Below, in pieces: positions 25,014 to 33,780 of a stretch of DNA of 64,000 nt. Both the position numbers and the translations under genes were made by a program. Positions within the stretch are counted from its first letter, which is position 1. Every line of letters starts with the position of its first letter. Under the pieces are notes generated by a model that did not search any database, had not been told where the DNA came from, and was given only the letters and a program-made list of their open reading frames with translations. The DNA is from Desulfopila sp. IMCC35008 (GTDB lineage: Bacteria; Desulfobacterota; Desulfobulbia; Desulfobulbales; Desulfocapsaceae), in NCBI RefSeq assembly GCF_010646885.2, contig NZ_CP050700.1, positions 1,181,001 to 1,245,000 on the forward strand. Direction: 5' to 3'.

Positions 25014-26096
25014 TTAGGTGAAGCACGCGGCCAGATCAAGTGGCGGTTTACGAAGACCTGTCTTGACGATCTTCATTGGTTTGCCACACCGTGGACAGGT
25101 AATCGTTGCTCGCTCTTTTTTTCGTTTGTGCATGAGAAAGGCCGGTACTCGTAGAACCAACTGCAAAAACTTGACAAGTTTCTTGCTGCAGGGATGAAGA
25201 TAACCATAGCATCGTGTTCTTTGAAAACCTTTCGGCAGAACATGGAGCATCAACAGGTAGAGAAAATATTCTCCGCTAACGGTCCTGGTTCGATACGCTT
25301 TGCTTTCAGCATGCATGTATCTGAATGTGACTTCGCCATTCTCGCAGCGCAGAATGTCCTTTTCTTGAATGACGCCCTTGTATAGATATTTGCCGAGATA
25401 GATGAAGGCCTTATCGCCGTTGCCGACATCCCTGCAGTCAACCACCCAATCTTTCGGGGTAGTTGCAGGGACGTACAGTCCCTGGTCGACAGCGGCCTCC
25501 AGCAGTTTTGCCCTGAAGACCTTGGCCAGGTTCTTATGGTTGAAAAGATAGCCGGCGGATTTCACCCGCCACATGCCACTTTTCTCATTGATGCTTGCAG
25601 CGGGCATGACCACATGGATATGGGGATGAAAATCGAGATTTCTGGCTTTGGTATGCAATACGGTGGTGAATCCTGCCGAGCCACGCAGTTTTTTATCGTT
25701 GCTGGTAAATGTCTTCAGAACATCCTGGACGCAGGAGAACATCAGTGAGTAGATGAGCTTCTGGTTCTTCCAGGTGAGGTCGCGGAGTTGTTGCGGCAAG
25801 GTAAAGGTGGCCAGATAATAGGTGGCGGGCAACCGCTTGTCGAGTTGATTTTCAATCCATTGCCAGTTTTCGTGGTTCTGGCAATGGGGACAGTTCCTGT
25901 TGCCGCAGGAATGCGGGATATATACCCGCTCGGTGCAGTCCAGGTCGGAGCAGCTTGCCAGCATATGCAACCCCTGCTTCGACCTGCACCGTTTCATATC
26001 ACGCAGCGCTTTTTTATGGCCGGGCAAGAGAACATCTTGGTACTTCTCAAGAAAAGTCGTTTCGAAATGGTTGATAATGGAGGAGAGAAGAATCAT
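25014..26096 (-). CDS. IS91-family HUH transposase, copy 2
   Basis: 360 residues, same start context (GGGAGG, ATGA overlap) and same HUH (HPHIHVV) and YLGKYLYKG motifs as copy 1. Residues 1 to about 280 are identical. The last about 80 differ at many positions (for example GYLHPCSKKLVKFLQLVLR in place of GFLHPCSKKLLKLLQLVMR), so the C-terminal zinc knuckle region was exchanged or diverged separately. Looks intact. Confidence 0.93.
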   Translation of the reverse strand: MILLSSIINHFETTFLEKYQDVLLPGHKKALRDMKRCRSKQGLHMLASCSDLDCTERVYIPHSCGNRNCPHCQNHENWQWIENQLDKRLPATYYLATFTLPQQLRDLTWKNQKLIYSLMFSCVQDVLKTFTSNDKKLRGSAGFTTVLHTKARNLDFHPHIHVVMPAASINEKSGMWRVKSAGYLFNHKNLAKVFRAKLLEAAVDQGLYVPATTPKDWVVDCRDVGNGDKAFIYLGKYLYKGVIQEKDILRCENGEVTFRYMHAESKAYRTRTVSGEYFLYLLMLHVLPKGFQRTRCYGYLHPCSKKLVKFLQLVLRVPAFLMHKRKKERATITCPRCGKPMKIVKTGLRKPPLDLAACFT

Positions 26097-27007
26097 TTCC
26101 AACCTCCCCACTGAATATCAACGGAATGAACCAGGGTGTTGATTGCCTGATAGGCATTGTTTTTGGTTTTTGTGGTTAAGTGCGTATATCGCGCGGTGGT
26201 CAGGATGCTGACATGCCCTAAAATCTGCTGCAATTCGACGAGATCGACACCAGCTTCCAGCAAATGGGTGGCGAAGGCGTGACGGAGCGAGTGGCAAGAG
26301 ATCTGTTTTTTGATCCCGAGCTCCTCGACAACGGTTTTCATTGCGACCTGAATACCGCCCCGGTCCAGAGGAGTCTCGGCCAGGTGGGCCTTTTTCAACC
26401 CTCTTTTGCGATTGGGGAAAATAAACTGCGGATGCCTGTGCATCTGCCAAAAGGATCTCAATACATGGAGCGTATAGTCAGTTATCGGCACCAGTCTGTC
26501 TTTGTTGCCTTTGGCGTTTCGAACATGGACCCGCATAGTGGTGCGGTCGATATCGCCAACTTTCAGGTTGATCCCTTCGCCAAGGCGTAATCCCATGCTG
26601 TAGGCGGTAAAGAAAAAGACCTTGTAGCTGATGGTGGTGGTTGCCGCCAGTAAGGCATTGAGCTGCTCAACGGACAATATGTCCGGGATCCTCGAGGTTT
26701 TCGGCGGCTTGACCAGGGGAATATCCTGCCATGGTTTATTCAAGACATGGGTGTAAAAGAATTTCAGGCCATAGAGATCGAGTTTGACCGCGCTCCAGGA
26801 TCTGGACTCCAACAGGTCGTGAAAATAGTCGAGTAACTCGTCTGGGGAAAGGTCGGCAATTTCGCCATCGAAATAGTTGCCGATGCGCCTGAGCGCCCGG
26901 GAGAACGCCTCCACTGTTTTTGGTTGCAGGCCGTTGAGTTTCAGGCACTTGAGGTGTTTTTGATAATGCGTCGAAAATTGCGGATCGCTTGGCATCTTGC
27001 AGTTCAT
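26093..27007 (-). CDS. Tyrosine recombinase associated with the IS91-like element, copy 2
   Basis: 304 residues from MNCKMPSDPQFSTHYQKH (start at 27007 behind AAGGAGG). It differs from copy 1 by only a few substitutions (for example VEAFSRALR for VEAYSRALR, MRVHVRNAKG for MRVHIRNAKG, KTVVEELG for KTVVDELG). All catalytic residues are kept, as in SMGLRLGEG, CHSLRHAFATHLLE and LGHVSILTTARYTHL. Coupled to the transposase by ATGA. Confidence 0.92.
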   Translation of the reverse strand: MNCKMPSDPQFSTHYQKHLKCLKLNGLQPKTVEAFSRALRRIGNYFDGEIADLSPDELLDYFHDLLESRSWSAVKLDLYGLKFFYTHVLNKPWQDIPLVKPPKTSRIPDILSVEQLNALLAATTTISYKVFFFTAYSMGLRLGEGINLKVGDIDRTTMRVHVRNAKGNKDRLVPITDYTLHVLRSFWQMHRHPQFIFPNRKRGLKKAHLAETPLDRGGIQVAMKTVVEELGIKKQISCHSLRHAFATHLLEAGVDLVELQQILGHVSILTTARYTHLTTKTKNNAYQAINTLVHSVDIQWGGWK

Positions 27008-27146
27008 TGTAACCTCCTTCAAGTAATAAGGGTTGCTGCCGACAAAAGTATCTTGCATTGTCGGCTCGTTCTTATTACTGAAAAAGCAATGGGTTACAAA
27101 ATGCAACTTGATATGTTTCGGAGGGTGTCTGCCGCGTAGCGGCTTC

Positions 27147-27346
27147 GTCCAACAAGTCATTCCACCGGAACTTACTCCGCTACGCTCCGTAATAACGTCC
27201 GGAGTGCCTGGAAACCAGCCGCCACCGTGGTTAACGGTGCTGCGCAACCGATAACCACGGAGTCGACTGGACAATATTACCATGATAATAGAAGCGCAAG
27301 CGCTCCATTATCATGGTAATATTGCCAGTCACTCCGAACGTTGTGC
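27147..27346 (+). repeat. Hybrid attC: partial attC fused to a 157-bp attC
   Basis: R'' GTCCAAC and its arm AAGTCATTCCACCGGAAC open one attC, but its second arm and R' are missing. After CGCTACGCTCCG the sequence enters the 157-bp attC type: TAATAAC (27190-27196) to R' GTTGTGC (27340-27346), with CGTCCGGAGTG / CACTCCGAACG arms. A deletion joined the two sites. Confidence 0.75.
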
Positions 27347-27361
27347 GTCTAAAGAAGGATC

Positions 27362-28069
27362 ATGAACTTTAAACAAATTATAGAAAATAATGACACACCC
27401 CAAGGTCGTATTTTCGACCTATTTATTCAGTTCCTTATATTGGTGTCTTTAGTTTCCTTTTCAGTAGAAACATTGCCTAATTTGTCAGGGCAAACCATAA
27501 GAATTCTGAAATACATCGAAGTAATTACTGTCTCAATTTTCACTTTAGAATATTTAAGCAGAATTGTTGTCGCTGACAGAAAATTCGAATTTGTATTCAG
27601 CTTTTTCGGTATCATAGATTTTCTCGCAATATTGCCCTTCTATTTGCCAACTGGAATTGATTTAAGGGCAGTAAGAATTTTGAGACTTCTTAGGCTGTTT
27701 CGAGCGTTCAAGTTACTTCGGTACAGCCTTGCCATAAAAAGGTTTCACAGGGCACTTTTAATTGCCAAAGAAGAATTAGTGCTATTTACAATCGTTGCGG
27801 TGATGGTTCTTTATTTTGCATCAGTTGGAATATACTTTTTCGAAAATAGTGCGCAGCCTGAAGCTTTTTCGTCAGTTTTCCAAAGTTTATGGTGGGCATT
27901 GTGCACACTTACGACAGTTGGTTACGGAGATGTATACCCAGTTACAGCGGGCGGGAAGATATTTACGTTTTTTGTTCTTATGGTCGGTTTAGGGGTAGTA
28001 GCAGTCCCAACAGGTCTTGTAGCTTCTGCACTTTCTTCAGCTAGAGAATATGAAGAGGAAAATATATAA
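27362..28069 (+). CDS. Voltage-gated potassium channel (Kv-like, six-helix)
   Basis: 235 residues. S1-S3 helices, then an S4-like voltage sensor with regular Arg/Lys (LRAVRILRLLRLFRAFKLLR), S5, a pore helix and the K+ selectivity filter TLTTVGYGDVYP, then S6 with VVAVPTGLVASALS. No RCK domain follows. The protein should tetramerise in the inner membrane. RBS AAGGA is close. Sole gene of its cassette (start GTTGTGC, R'' GCACAAC). Confidence 0.92.
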   Translation: MNFKQIIENNDTPQGRIFDLFIQFLILVSLVSFSVETLPNLSGQTIRILKYIEVITVSIFTLEYLSRIVVADRKFEFVFSFFGIIDFLAILPFYLPTGIDLRAVRILRLLRLFRAFKLLRYSLAIKRFHRALLIAKEELVLFTIVAVMVLYFASVGIYFFENSAQPEAFSSVFQSLWWALCTLTTVGYGDVYPVTAGGKIFTFFVLMVGLGVVAVPTGLVASALSSAREYEEENI

Positions 28070-28075
28070 AAAACC

Positions 28076-28168
28076 GCACAACCAAAGGGTCAACCTGACC
28101 GTGTGAACGGTGGCGGCGCTGACGCGGAAAATGTGGGTGACGCGGTCAGGTTACCCAAAACGTTGAGC
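28076..28168 (+). repeat. attC of the channel cassette (R' supplied by IS1182)
   Basis: R'' GCACAAC (28076-28082), R' GTTGAGC (28162-28168). Arms TCAACCTGACCG / CGGTCAGGTTACC. The final four bases are the end of IS1182 copy 2. 93 bp. Confidence 0.85.
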
Positions 28169-29998
28169 GTGTAGAAAAAGGTAATAACAATAGTCAAATC
28201 AGATACATGCTGGTACGATGAGCATCGTTAATAGGTAATCAACCGCTCAACCCTGCAGAAAGTCGAAAGCCATGGCAAAATACAAGCCGTATTCCTACGC
28301 TCAGGGGATGTTCATACCAGTAGTCTTCAAAGAACAGATACAGAAGGGCACATTTGAGTACACCATGAACTGTCTAGTCGACAACGAACTCGATCTTTCC
28401 ATCTTTGATGCCAGATTCAACAACGACGAGACTGATGCCCCAGCCTACGATCCAAGGATTTTACTGAAGATCATACTACTTGCCTATTCCCGTGGAATCA
28501 CGTCAAGTCGATCTATCGCTGAATGTTGTGAGAAGAATGTTCTCTTTATGGCTCTTTCTGCCAATAGTAGACCTCACTTCACGACCATAGCCAGCTTTAT
28601 CTCAAGCATGGACAAGGAGGTCGTCGCCCTGTTCCTGCAAGTGCTCTTAGTCTGTGACCAACAGAATCTTATCGGCCGGGAAATGTTTGCCATTGATGGT
28701 TGCAAGCTCCCGAGCAATGCCTCCAAAGAATGGAGCGGTACCTAGGATATTTGACTAAAAAGGCAGAGAAGATAGAAAGGGCCCTGCAAAGAATGGTTTT
28801 TCGCCATCAGTGCATGGATCTTGAGAAAATGGAGCCAGAAGTACTTGAGCGTGAAGAGAAGTATAAGGAGAAGCTGCGAAAGAGTGCAGCAAAGATCAGG
28901 GATTGGTTGAAAGACCATGACGATCACCGTGGCAGCGGCGGGAAAGCAGTCAAATCAAACATTACCGATAATGAATCTGCCAAAATGGCTACATCGAAGG
29001 GAGTAATACAAGGGTATGTCGGTGTTGCCTCTGTTGACAAGAAGAATCAGGTCATTGTTGGAGCAGAAGCCTATGGGCAGGGCAGCGAGTCCAACCTTTT
29101 GATACCTGTAGTGGAGTCGATACAAGCCAACTTCGAAAAGATAGGTGATCCAGAGGTCCTTGAAAAGACCAAAGTGGTAGCTGATAGCGGGTACCATTCA
29201 GAGAAAAATCTTGAGTATCTCTATAATGAAAATATCGATGCGTATGTGGCAGATAACCGTTTCCGAAAGCGCGATCCTCGCTTTGTAACTGCAGAGCGGT
29301 ATAAAGATCTTCCTTCCTATCACTTTGCGACCAGGTCAGGTGGCAAGCGTCTATTCAGACCGGAGCATTTTACTTTTGCCGATGATCTGAGCCACGCAAT
29401 ATGCCCTGCTGGCAAAAAACTTTATCGAAGCGGCAGCAAGGTCAGGGTGAAGGACTATCTTGCATACAAATTCAAGGGTGCTAAGCGAGACTGCCTCCCC
29501 TGTCATCTTCGCCGTGAATGTTTGCGAAAGCCCGAGAAAACTGAGATCCGCCAGGTTGCCTACTTTTCCGGAAAAAAGCGTACGGGTAAAGAACGCTTCA
29601 CAGAGAAAATGAAACGGAAGATTGACACGACCATAGGCCGAGCGATCTATGGTATGCGGTTGGCTGTTGGTGAACCACCATTTGCCCATATTCGGTCGAC
29701 TATGGGCCTTGATCGGTTCAGTCTGCGTAGAAAGAAGAAAGTCAGCACACAGTGGAACCTGTTCTGCGTTGTTCATAACTTGAAAAAGGTCCATACATAT
29801 GGAGCAGTGGCAAGTTGATAAGATAGAAGAGGAGCGAGGTGTCTCCCTGTATACTCATACAATGCACTAGAGAGCAAAATGACGTAAGAATGTAATAGAA
29901 AGATATACAACGCTAGATTAGAGAGCGATTCTTATAACCCGATAAAAAAATGGGCTGAGGATCTTGTGTCCTTCTAAAATGCCTTTTTCTACAGACTC
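28165..29998 (+). mobile_element. IS1182-family element at an attC crossover, copy 2
   Basis: 1834 bp, the same length as copy 1, with ends GAGCGTGTAGAAAAAGG (left, two changes from copy 1) and CCTTTTTCTACAGACTC (right). Flanks CGTT / (C)GTT repeat the GTT core of attC. The right flank GTTATGC (29999-30005) would be the start of the next cassette. Confidence 0.85.
28272..29818 (+). pseudogene. IS1182-family transposase with the same -1 frameshift, copy 2
   Basis: Same two-frame structure as copy 1: first part ends KLPSNASKEWSGT at TAG 28743-28745, second part continues YLGYLTKKAEKIERA. Only a few residues differ (for example FIPVVFKEQ for FIPVFFKEQ, TMNCLVDNEL for TLNYLVDNEL, SLRRKKKVS for SLRGKKKVS). 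The shared shift means the copies derive from one already-shifted element, or that the shift is bypassed in expression. Confidence 0.8.
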
Positions 29999-30103
29999 GT
30001 TATGCTCTTAATCGCTTCGCGAAAAAGACTTTGCTGATGCACAATTGATCTGCTAGACTGAAAGCCTATCCACCAGTGCCAACAGCAGGAGGAAAACGGC
30101 ACA

Positions 30104-30379
30104 ATGAAGATGTTCAGCATAGCTGAAATTCTTCATACAAAACAGGACTTTCAATTCAAAATCCACAGAGAGGTCTATCAACGCCACTCGCCTACAAATT
30201 TCGGCTCAGTTCAACAACGTTTTATCAACAATCCCGCTTTTACCTATAAGCTCAGGGGAGATGGCCATTTCCGATATAGCGAGGAACACCGAGGTTCAAT
30301 CGTGGGCGGGACTGTTGATAAAACGCTCTTCGTTTGTCGATCAAAAGATCCTCTGGCTGTACTTCCGTTACAGCTTTAG
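30104..30379 (+). CDS. Hypothetical protein at the array end
   Basis: 91 residues behind AGGAGG (11 bases upstream). Basic, soluble, rich in Phe and Arg (FSIAEILHTKQDFQFKIHREV). No family recognised. It would belong to the last cassette, starting GTTATGC at 29999, but no attC with R'' GCATAAC follows in intergenic sequence, so the cassette is probably cut off or this lies beyond the array. Confidence 0.45.
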   Translation: MKMFSIAEILHTKQDFQFKIHREVYQRHSPTNFGSVQQRFINNPAFTYKLRGDGHFRYSEEHRGSIVGGTVDKTLFVCRSKDPLAVLPLQL

Positions 30380-30411
30380 TATTACATTGTTTACGCTTTT
30401 AATTTATGCTT

Positions 30412-31213
30412 TTACTTTGATAAGTTGATTTCTGGGACGGATGAGAGCCTGACCTCACCAATTTGTATTATTGGCATAACATTCGTAAACTTATGGATGT
30501 CTCTTTTCATTTTTTCAACATGATATCCCATAGCATTTCGATATTCTTCTACGGAATCAAAGTACATATGTCCTATTGCGACATATGACGGCGATGAACT
30601 AGACTCACGACCAGAGATGCCTGTTTCAAATTCAATCCCTTTAAGTGCTGTGCCTAAGGCTTCTTTAATCATGGGAATGTGCGTGGTGAGATAGTATTCG
30701 GCGTCAAACCTGCAGTTTTCGATTTTCGGATACAATTACACTCACCTTTATTATTTTTTCTGTTAAGGAACGGCTAGTAGGCTTATTTTGCGGTTGTTGT
30801 GGTTTGATCTCATCAACTAATACATGTTCAGTTGTAAAAAAGACTGATGATTTTTCCATATCTACAAATTTTGCTTCGTCTTCAATGAAGACAGGACGAA
30901 GTTTTTGGCCTTCAGGAGAATTGATAGCAGCCAAAAAATCTTCTTCTGATTGCCACCAGATTTCTCCGACCCCATCATAATCCATTAATGTTCCACGATT
31001 TCTTTGCATGCTTTCGTTTAAAGGTGTGTCAAACGTATGGCTTTGAACGTAGCGTACAGCTTTATAGGTGGCAGCAAATTTCTTAAATAAGGGCCCATGG
31101 TGATTTAACCAATAATTTTGAAATTCAGATCGGGACATAGGGAAGGGGCAGAGCACGATCATAACATCGCCAACGATCTGTATGCTGAAAAGGAAAATGG
31201 GAAGGAGTGCCAA
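30412..31213 (-). pseudogene. Two-domain EthD-like protein, truncated and frameshifted
   Basis: Reading leftward, SRSEFQNYWLNHHGPLFKKF to LTEKIIKVSVIV gives one EthD-type domain. A one-base shift near 30730 then resumes YPKIENCRFDAEYYLTTHIPMIKE, a second EthD-type domain of the ferredoxin-like fold. The first residues before PMSRSEFQ come from IS110 sequence (junction about 31143), so the true N-terminus was lost. EthD proteins are small dimeric enzymes of uncertain activity. Not functional as it stands. Confidence 0.72.
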
Positions 31214-32478
31214 TCAAAGCCCTTGAACTTCATGGTCATTATCCACTCTCTGGCGGTGATCAACGTCACATACAAAAAATAAAGAGAACTGGACTAACCG
31301 TAAGTGATTTCAGTTATACAACAAGTTCCTCCTTCCCTTCCCTCATGCTACTGCAAAGAATTTATCGATATCGAAAGCCTCCTTGTTTTTGAGCAGAAAA
31401 TAGATCGCTCGTCCAAGTTTATGTGTAAAAATCCTCAGTGCCTTCCCTTTGTTGTATTTCCTGGTAAGTTTTGAGAAATAATATTTGGCCTGCTGTGAAT
31501 CACGGAGCATGAGAATTGCCGCCATCCTTGATGGCCCATTTGAGATGGTGATTTCCGATTTTCTTGTTTGAATTTCCTGCCCATTTGCCATCTGATTCCT
31601 TCGTCGGTCTGATAAGTCTGGCATAGGACGAGAAGTCCTGGACCCTTGGGAAACGTTTTATATCGTGAACTTCATAGAGGATCACCAGGGCGAGTATTTG
31701 ACCGACACCAGGAATAGAGCGCAGCAGATAAAGTGAATGGTAATCGTGCTGCCTGGCAGTTTTTTCCAGATACCACTCCAGCTTACGCATCACCCCGTTA
31801 AGAGCCTGTACCATTTCCAGATTTACCTCAACGCTTTTACGGACAGCCGGATCATCGAATCGTTCTGCAACACCGTCATGATTGAACTTTCTGGTCAGTT
31901 TTTTCCGGAGTTGCGGAAGATTGTACTGGGTGTTGGTGTTCTGTATGTGGGCAACCAGTTCGCCACAAGGCGTGAGATATATATTCTACGCCTGAGAAGA
32001 TCACGGGTTGAACGCCACTCTTGCGGATAGGGATACGCTGTTGGGAAATTACCTCCCTTTAACAGTAAAGCAATCTTATAGGAATCGATCTTATCGTTCT
32101 TGGTCTTGCCTCCGTGGATTGCCTTCATGTACAGCGCATGGCCGAGAGTAAAGGGGATGTTTTGTTTGGCATAGAAATCAGCGAGCCAGTACCAATAAAA
32201 AACACACTCTACCCCAATGATAATGTCATCAAGAAAAGTCTTGAGGAGTGAGAGCAGTTCATCGGGGTCTGTTTTAATGTTCTTGTGAACTTTCACTTCC
32301 CCTTTGCTATTGATAACGAAGACATACATTTTTCTGGCATGTAGATCGATTCCACAGTAATACTGATGTTGTTTGCTATAAAATTTCATGCGATGGCCTC
32401 CTTTGGGTGGGGGGAATGTGGTTGGTGGTACTTCCACAATCTTATCTCACCTGAAGGAAGGCCATAACTATTATCAAG
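31143..32478 (-). mobile_element. IS110-family element, copy 2 (left end missing)
   Basis: Homologous to 19520-20857. The right end is complete (GGAAGGCCATA and ATTATCAA at about 32456-32477), but the left subterminal repeat TATGGCCTTCC is absent: homology stops at about 31143, inside EthD-like coding sequence. It interrupts both the EthD-like gene on its left and the island integrase on its right. Decayed copy. Confidence 0.78.
31343..32389 (-). pseudogene. IS110-family transposase, copy 2 (frameshifted)
   Basis: Same length as the intact copy but broken in at least two places. Near 31965 RRIYISRLVANWLP replaces RRMYISRRCGELVAH, and near 31525 WAIKDGGNSHAP replaces WAIKEAAILMLRD. The RuvC-like start (YCGIDLHARKMYVFV) and the Tnp20 part are both readable in separate frames. 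Non-functional. Confidence 0.88.
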
Positions 32479-32900
32479 GCGTTCGAGCTGACAAATACCA
32501 CTGGCGGCAAATAGTTCTACTCATCAAAGAAGATATAGATTTTCTATCGAAGTAGCCGACAGGTTTACCGGATTTGTACTTTTTCCGTCACGGCAAAGGA
32601 GTCAGTGGGGTTGCTCTTGGGCAGAGGTTTGGGGAAAATGTTTTTTATAAGTGGTGGAAGATTGCTTGTACAAATCTAGGAATAGAAGGGGTGGACGTAT
32701 ACGGTGGTACACGTCACAGCTCAGCGGTGTCATTAAGAGAGATAGCCTTGCCGGAACAAATAAAGCGTGCAACAATGCACTCAACAAACAAAGCTTTCGA
32801 CAGACATTTTCAAGTTTCAGGGGAAGAACTACAAGGGATTTACGAGGCGACAAGACGGGATACGACCGGGACACCAAAAAAGAAAAAGCGAGCTAGATAG
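32479..32900 (+). pseudogene. Island tyrosine integrase, C-terminal remnant
   Basis: From the IS110 edge the frame reads GVRADKYHWRQIVLLIKEDI, meets a TAG after DFLSK, then continues PTGLPDLYFFRHGKGVSGVA to the end. The catalytic box is GGTRHSSAVSLREI (His-x-x-Arg class, here with R-H), and Tyr-containing tails of this type (MHSTNKAFDRHF) are typical of phage/island integrases whose att site is a tRNA. It lies 25 bases from tRNA-Pro, as expected. The N-terminal half was removed by IS110. Confidence 0.8.
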
Positions 32901-32907
32901 CTCGCTT
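32886..32907 (-). terminator. Terminator downstream of tRNA-Pro
   Basis: AAGCGAGCTA and TAGCTCGCTT form a perfect 10-bp stem with a 2-base spacer. On the minus strand it is followed by TTTTTC and more T, so it ends tRNA-Pro transcription. It is inside the island and replaces the original terminator at 7760-7793. The remnant integrase stop lies within it. Confidence 0.7.
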
Positions 32908-32923
32908 ATATCTTTAGAAAAAA

Positions 32924-32955
32924 CTGGTCGGGATGAGAAGATTTGAACTTCCGAC
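32924..32955 (-). repeat. att direct repeat, right copy (in tRNA-Pro)
   Basis: 32 bases identical to 7803-7834. It covers the CCA end, acceptor 3' strand and T arm of tRNA-Pro. Confidence 0.9.
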
Positions 32956-33001
32956 CCCCTGAACCCCATTCAGGTGCGCTACCAGACTGCGCTACATCCC
33001 G
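32925..33001 (-). tRNA. tRNA-Pro (anticodon GGG)
   Basis: 77 nt with encoded CCA. Acceptor CGGGATG / CATCCCG, D arm with GTAGCGCAGTCTGGTAGCGC, anticodon arm CCTGA-ATGGGGT-TCAGG, T arm GTTCAAATC. The 3' end serves as the island's attachment site and was rebuilt by the insertion. Confidence 0.95.
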
Positions 33002-33068
33002 ACCTGGTTTGCTTTTGTACCATTACTTGGCCTTACTGTCAATGAATCAGGCAAGAAAGTATGGCACA

Positions 33069-33440
33069 TTATTTCATTTTCTGAATGAACTGATGCAATT
33101 GCTGTAATTCATCCTTAATTTCATCAAGTTTTTGTGCTGCGTCACGGTCGACAGTACCGCGTTTGGCGGTTGGAGCTGGAGCAGCAGGTATTTCAGCTCC
33201 GCTTTCAATGAGCTTTCTGGCTCCGGCAATGGTGTAGCCTTGCTCATGCAGCAGACTCTTGATCTGCAGGATTAACTCCACATCCTCACGCCGATATAAT
33301 CGCTGTTTGGAACTGGCACGTTTGGGTTTTATACCCTTGAATTCCGATTCCCAGTAACGAAGGACGTGAGTTGGCACCTCGGCCAGTTTTCCAACTTCAC
33401 CGATTTTAAAATAGAGCTTATCTGGAATGTCAACGTGCAT
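33069..33440 (-). CDS. MerR-family transcriptional regulator
   Basis: 123 residues. The helix-turn-helix starts KLYFKIGEVGKLAEVPTHVL, followed by RYWESEF and the wing RRREDV-like LYRREDVELILQIKSLLHEQ. The C-terminal part is a short coiled coil without cysteines or metal sites. This gene regularly follows ihfA in deltaproteobacteria and its target is unknown. Downstream of ihfA on the same strand, 40 bases apart. Confidence 0.88.
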   Translation of the reverse strand: MHVDIPDKLYFKIGEVGKLAEVPTHVLRYWESEFKGIKPKRASSKQRLYRREDVELILQIKSLLHEQGYTIAGARKLIESGAEIPAAPAPTAKRGTVDRDAAQKLDEIKDELQQLHQFIQKMK

Positions 33441-33480
33441 GTTGCCAGGTGAACTCCGTTTAAAATGGTTCTGAGTAGTT

Positions 33481-33777
33481 TTATGCTGCGGCGTTAATCT
33501 GCTCTCTCAGTTTTTTGCTAGGTCTGAAATTAACTGTTTGACGCTCTTTAATGGTTATCGATTCTCCAGTCCTTGGGTTTCTGCCACGGCGCGGTGATTT
33601 ATCGCGGATGGTGAAGGTCCCGTAATGGACAAGCTTGATGCTCTCTCCTTCAAGAAGTGCTTGCTTCATGGTGTCTAAAAAGCTGTCGACAATATCAGCA
33701 CAACTGGACTGCGGATAACCGAGGCGGCTAGCGATTGCCTCTGCGAGGTCTTTACGTGTTAAATTACTGCTGTTCAT
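33481..33777 (-). CDS. ihfA: Integration host factor subunit alpha
   Basis: 98 residues of the HU/IHF fold: MNSSNLTRKDLAEAIASRLG, the beta arm GTFTIRDKSPRRGRNPRTGE with the conserved Pro turn, and VNFRPSKKLREQIN. It binds and bends DNA in the nucleoid, supporting sigma-54 promoters and site-specific recombination. It is 3 bases from the pheT stop, the usual pheT-ihfA order. Confidence 0.93.
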   Translation of the reverse strand: MNSSNLTRKDLAEAIASRLGYPQSSCADIVDSFLDTMKQALLEGESIKLVHYGTFTIRDKSPRRGRNPRTGESITIKERQTVNFRPSKKLREQINAAA

Positions 33778-33780
33778 AAC

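Larger units (their letters stand above)
24771..27153 (-). mobile_element. IS91-like element with cassette-type ends, copy 2
   Basis: Starts GTTGGACAAGCC after an attC and ends CTTCGTCCAAC (27147-27153), the same complementary ends as copy 1. From about 25252 to the right end it is almost identical to copy 1, while the left 450 bp are only loosely similar. After GTCCAAC the normal attC arm AAGTCATTCCACCGG continues, so here the element is followed by at least half of an attC, as a true cassette would be. Confidence 0.78.
7803..32955. mobile_element. tRNA-Pro genomic island carrying a chromosomal integron
   Basis: A 25-kb segment bounded by 32-bp direct repeats of the tRNA-Pro 3' end (7803-7834 and 32924-32955), with a decayed tyrosine integrase of the tRNA-targeting type directly beside the intact tRNA. 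Core-like genes lie on both sides. Within it are intI, attI, about 20 cassettes and five complete or partial IS insertions. The integrase is broken by an IS110 and a stop codon, so the island is probably fixed now. Confidence 0.85.

Noticed and set aside
30474..30480. GCATAAC as the attC R'' of the last cassette (start GTTATGC at 29999)
   Set aside because: It lies in the middle of the EthD-like coding sequence and no hairpin or R' follows, so the match is most likely chance.
7835..33000. CRISPR array
   Set aside because: The repeated units are attC sites of differing length with pairing arms and unique genes between them; no short regular repeat-spacer pattern or cas gene exists.
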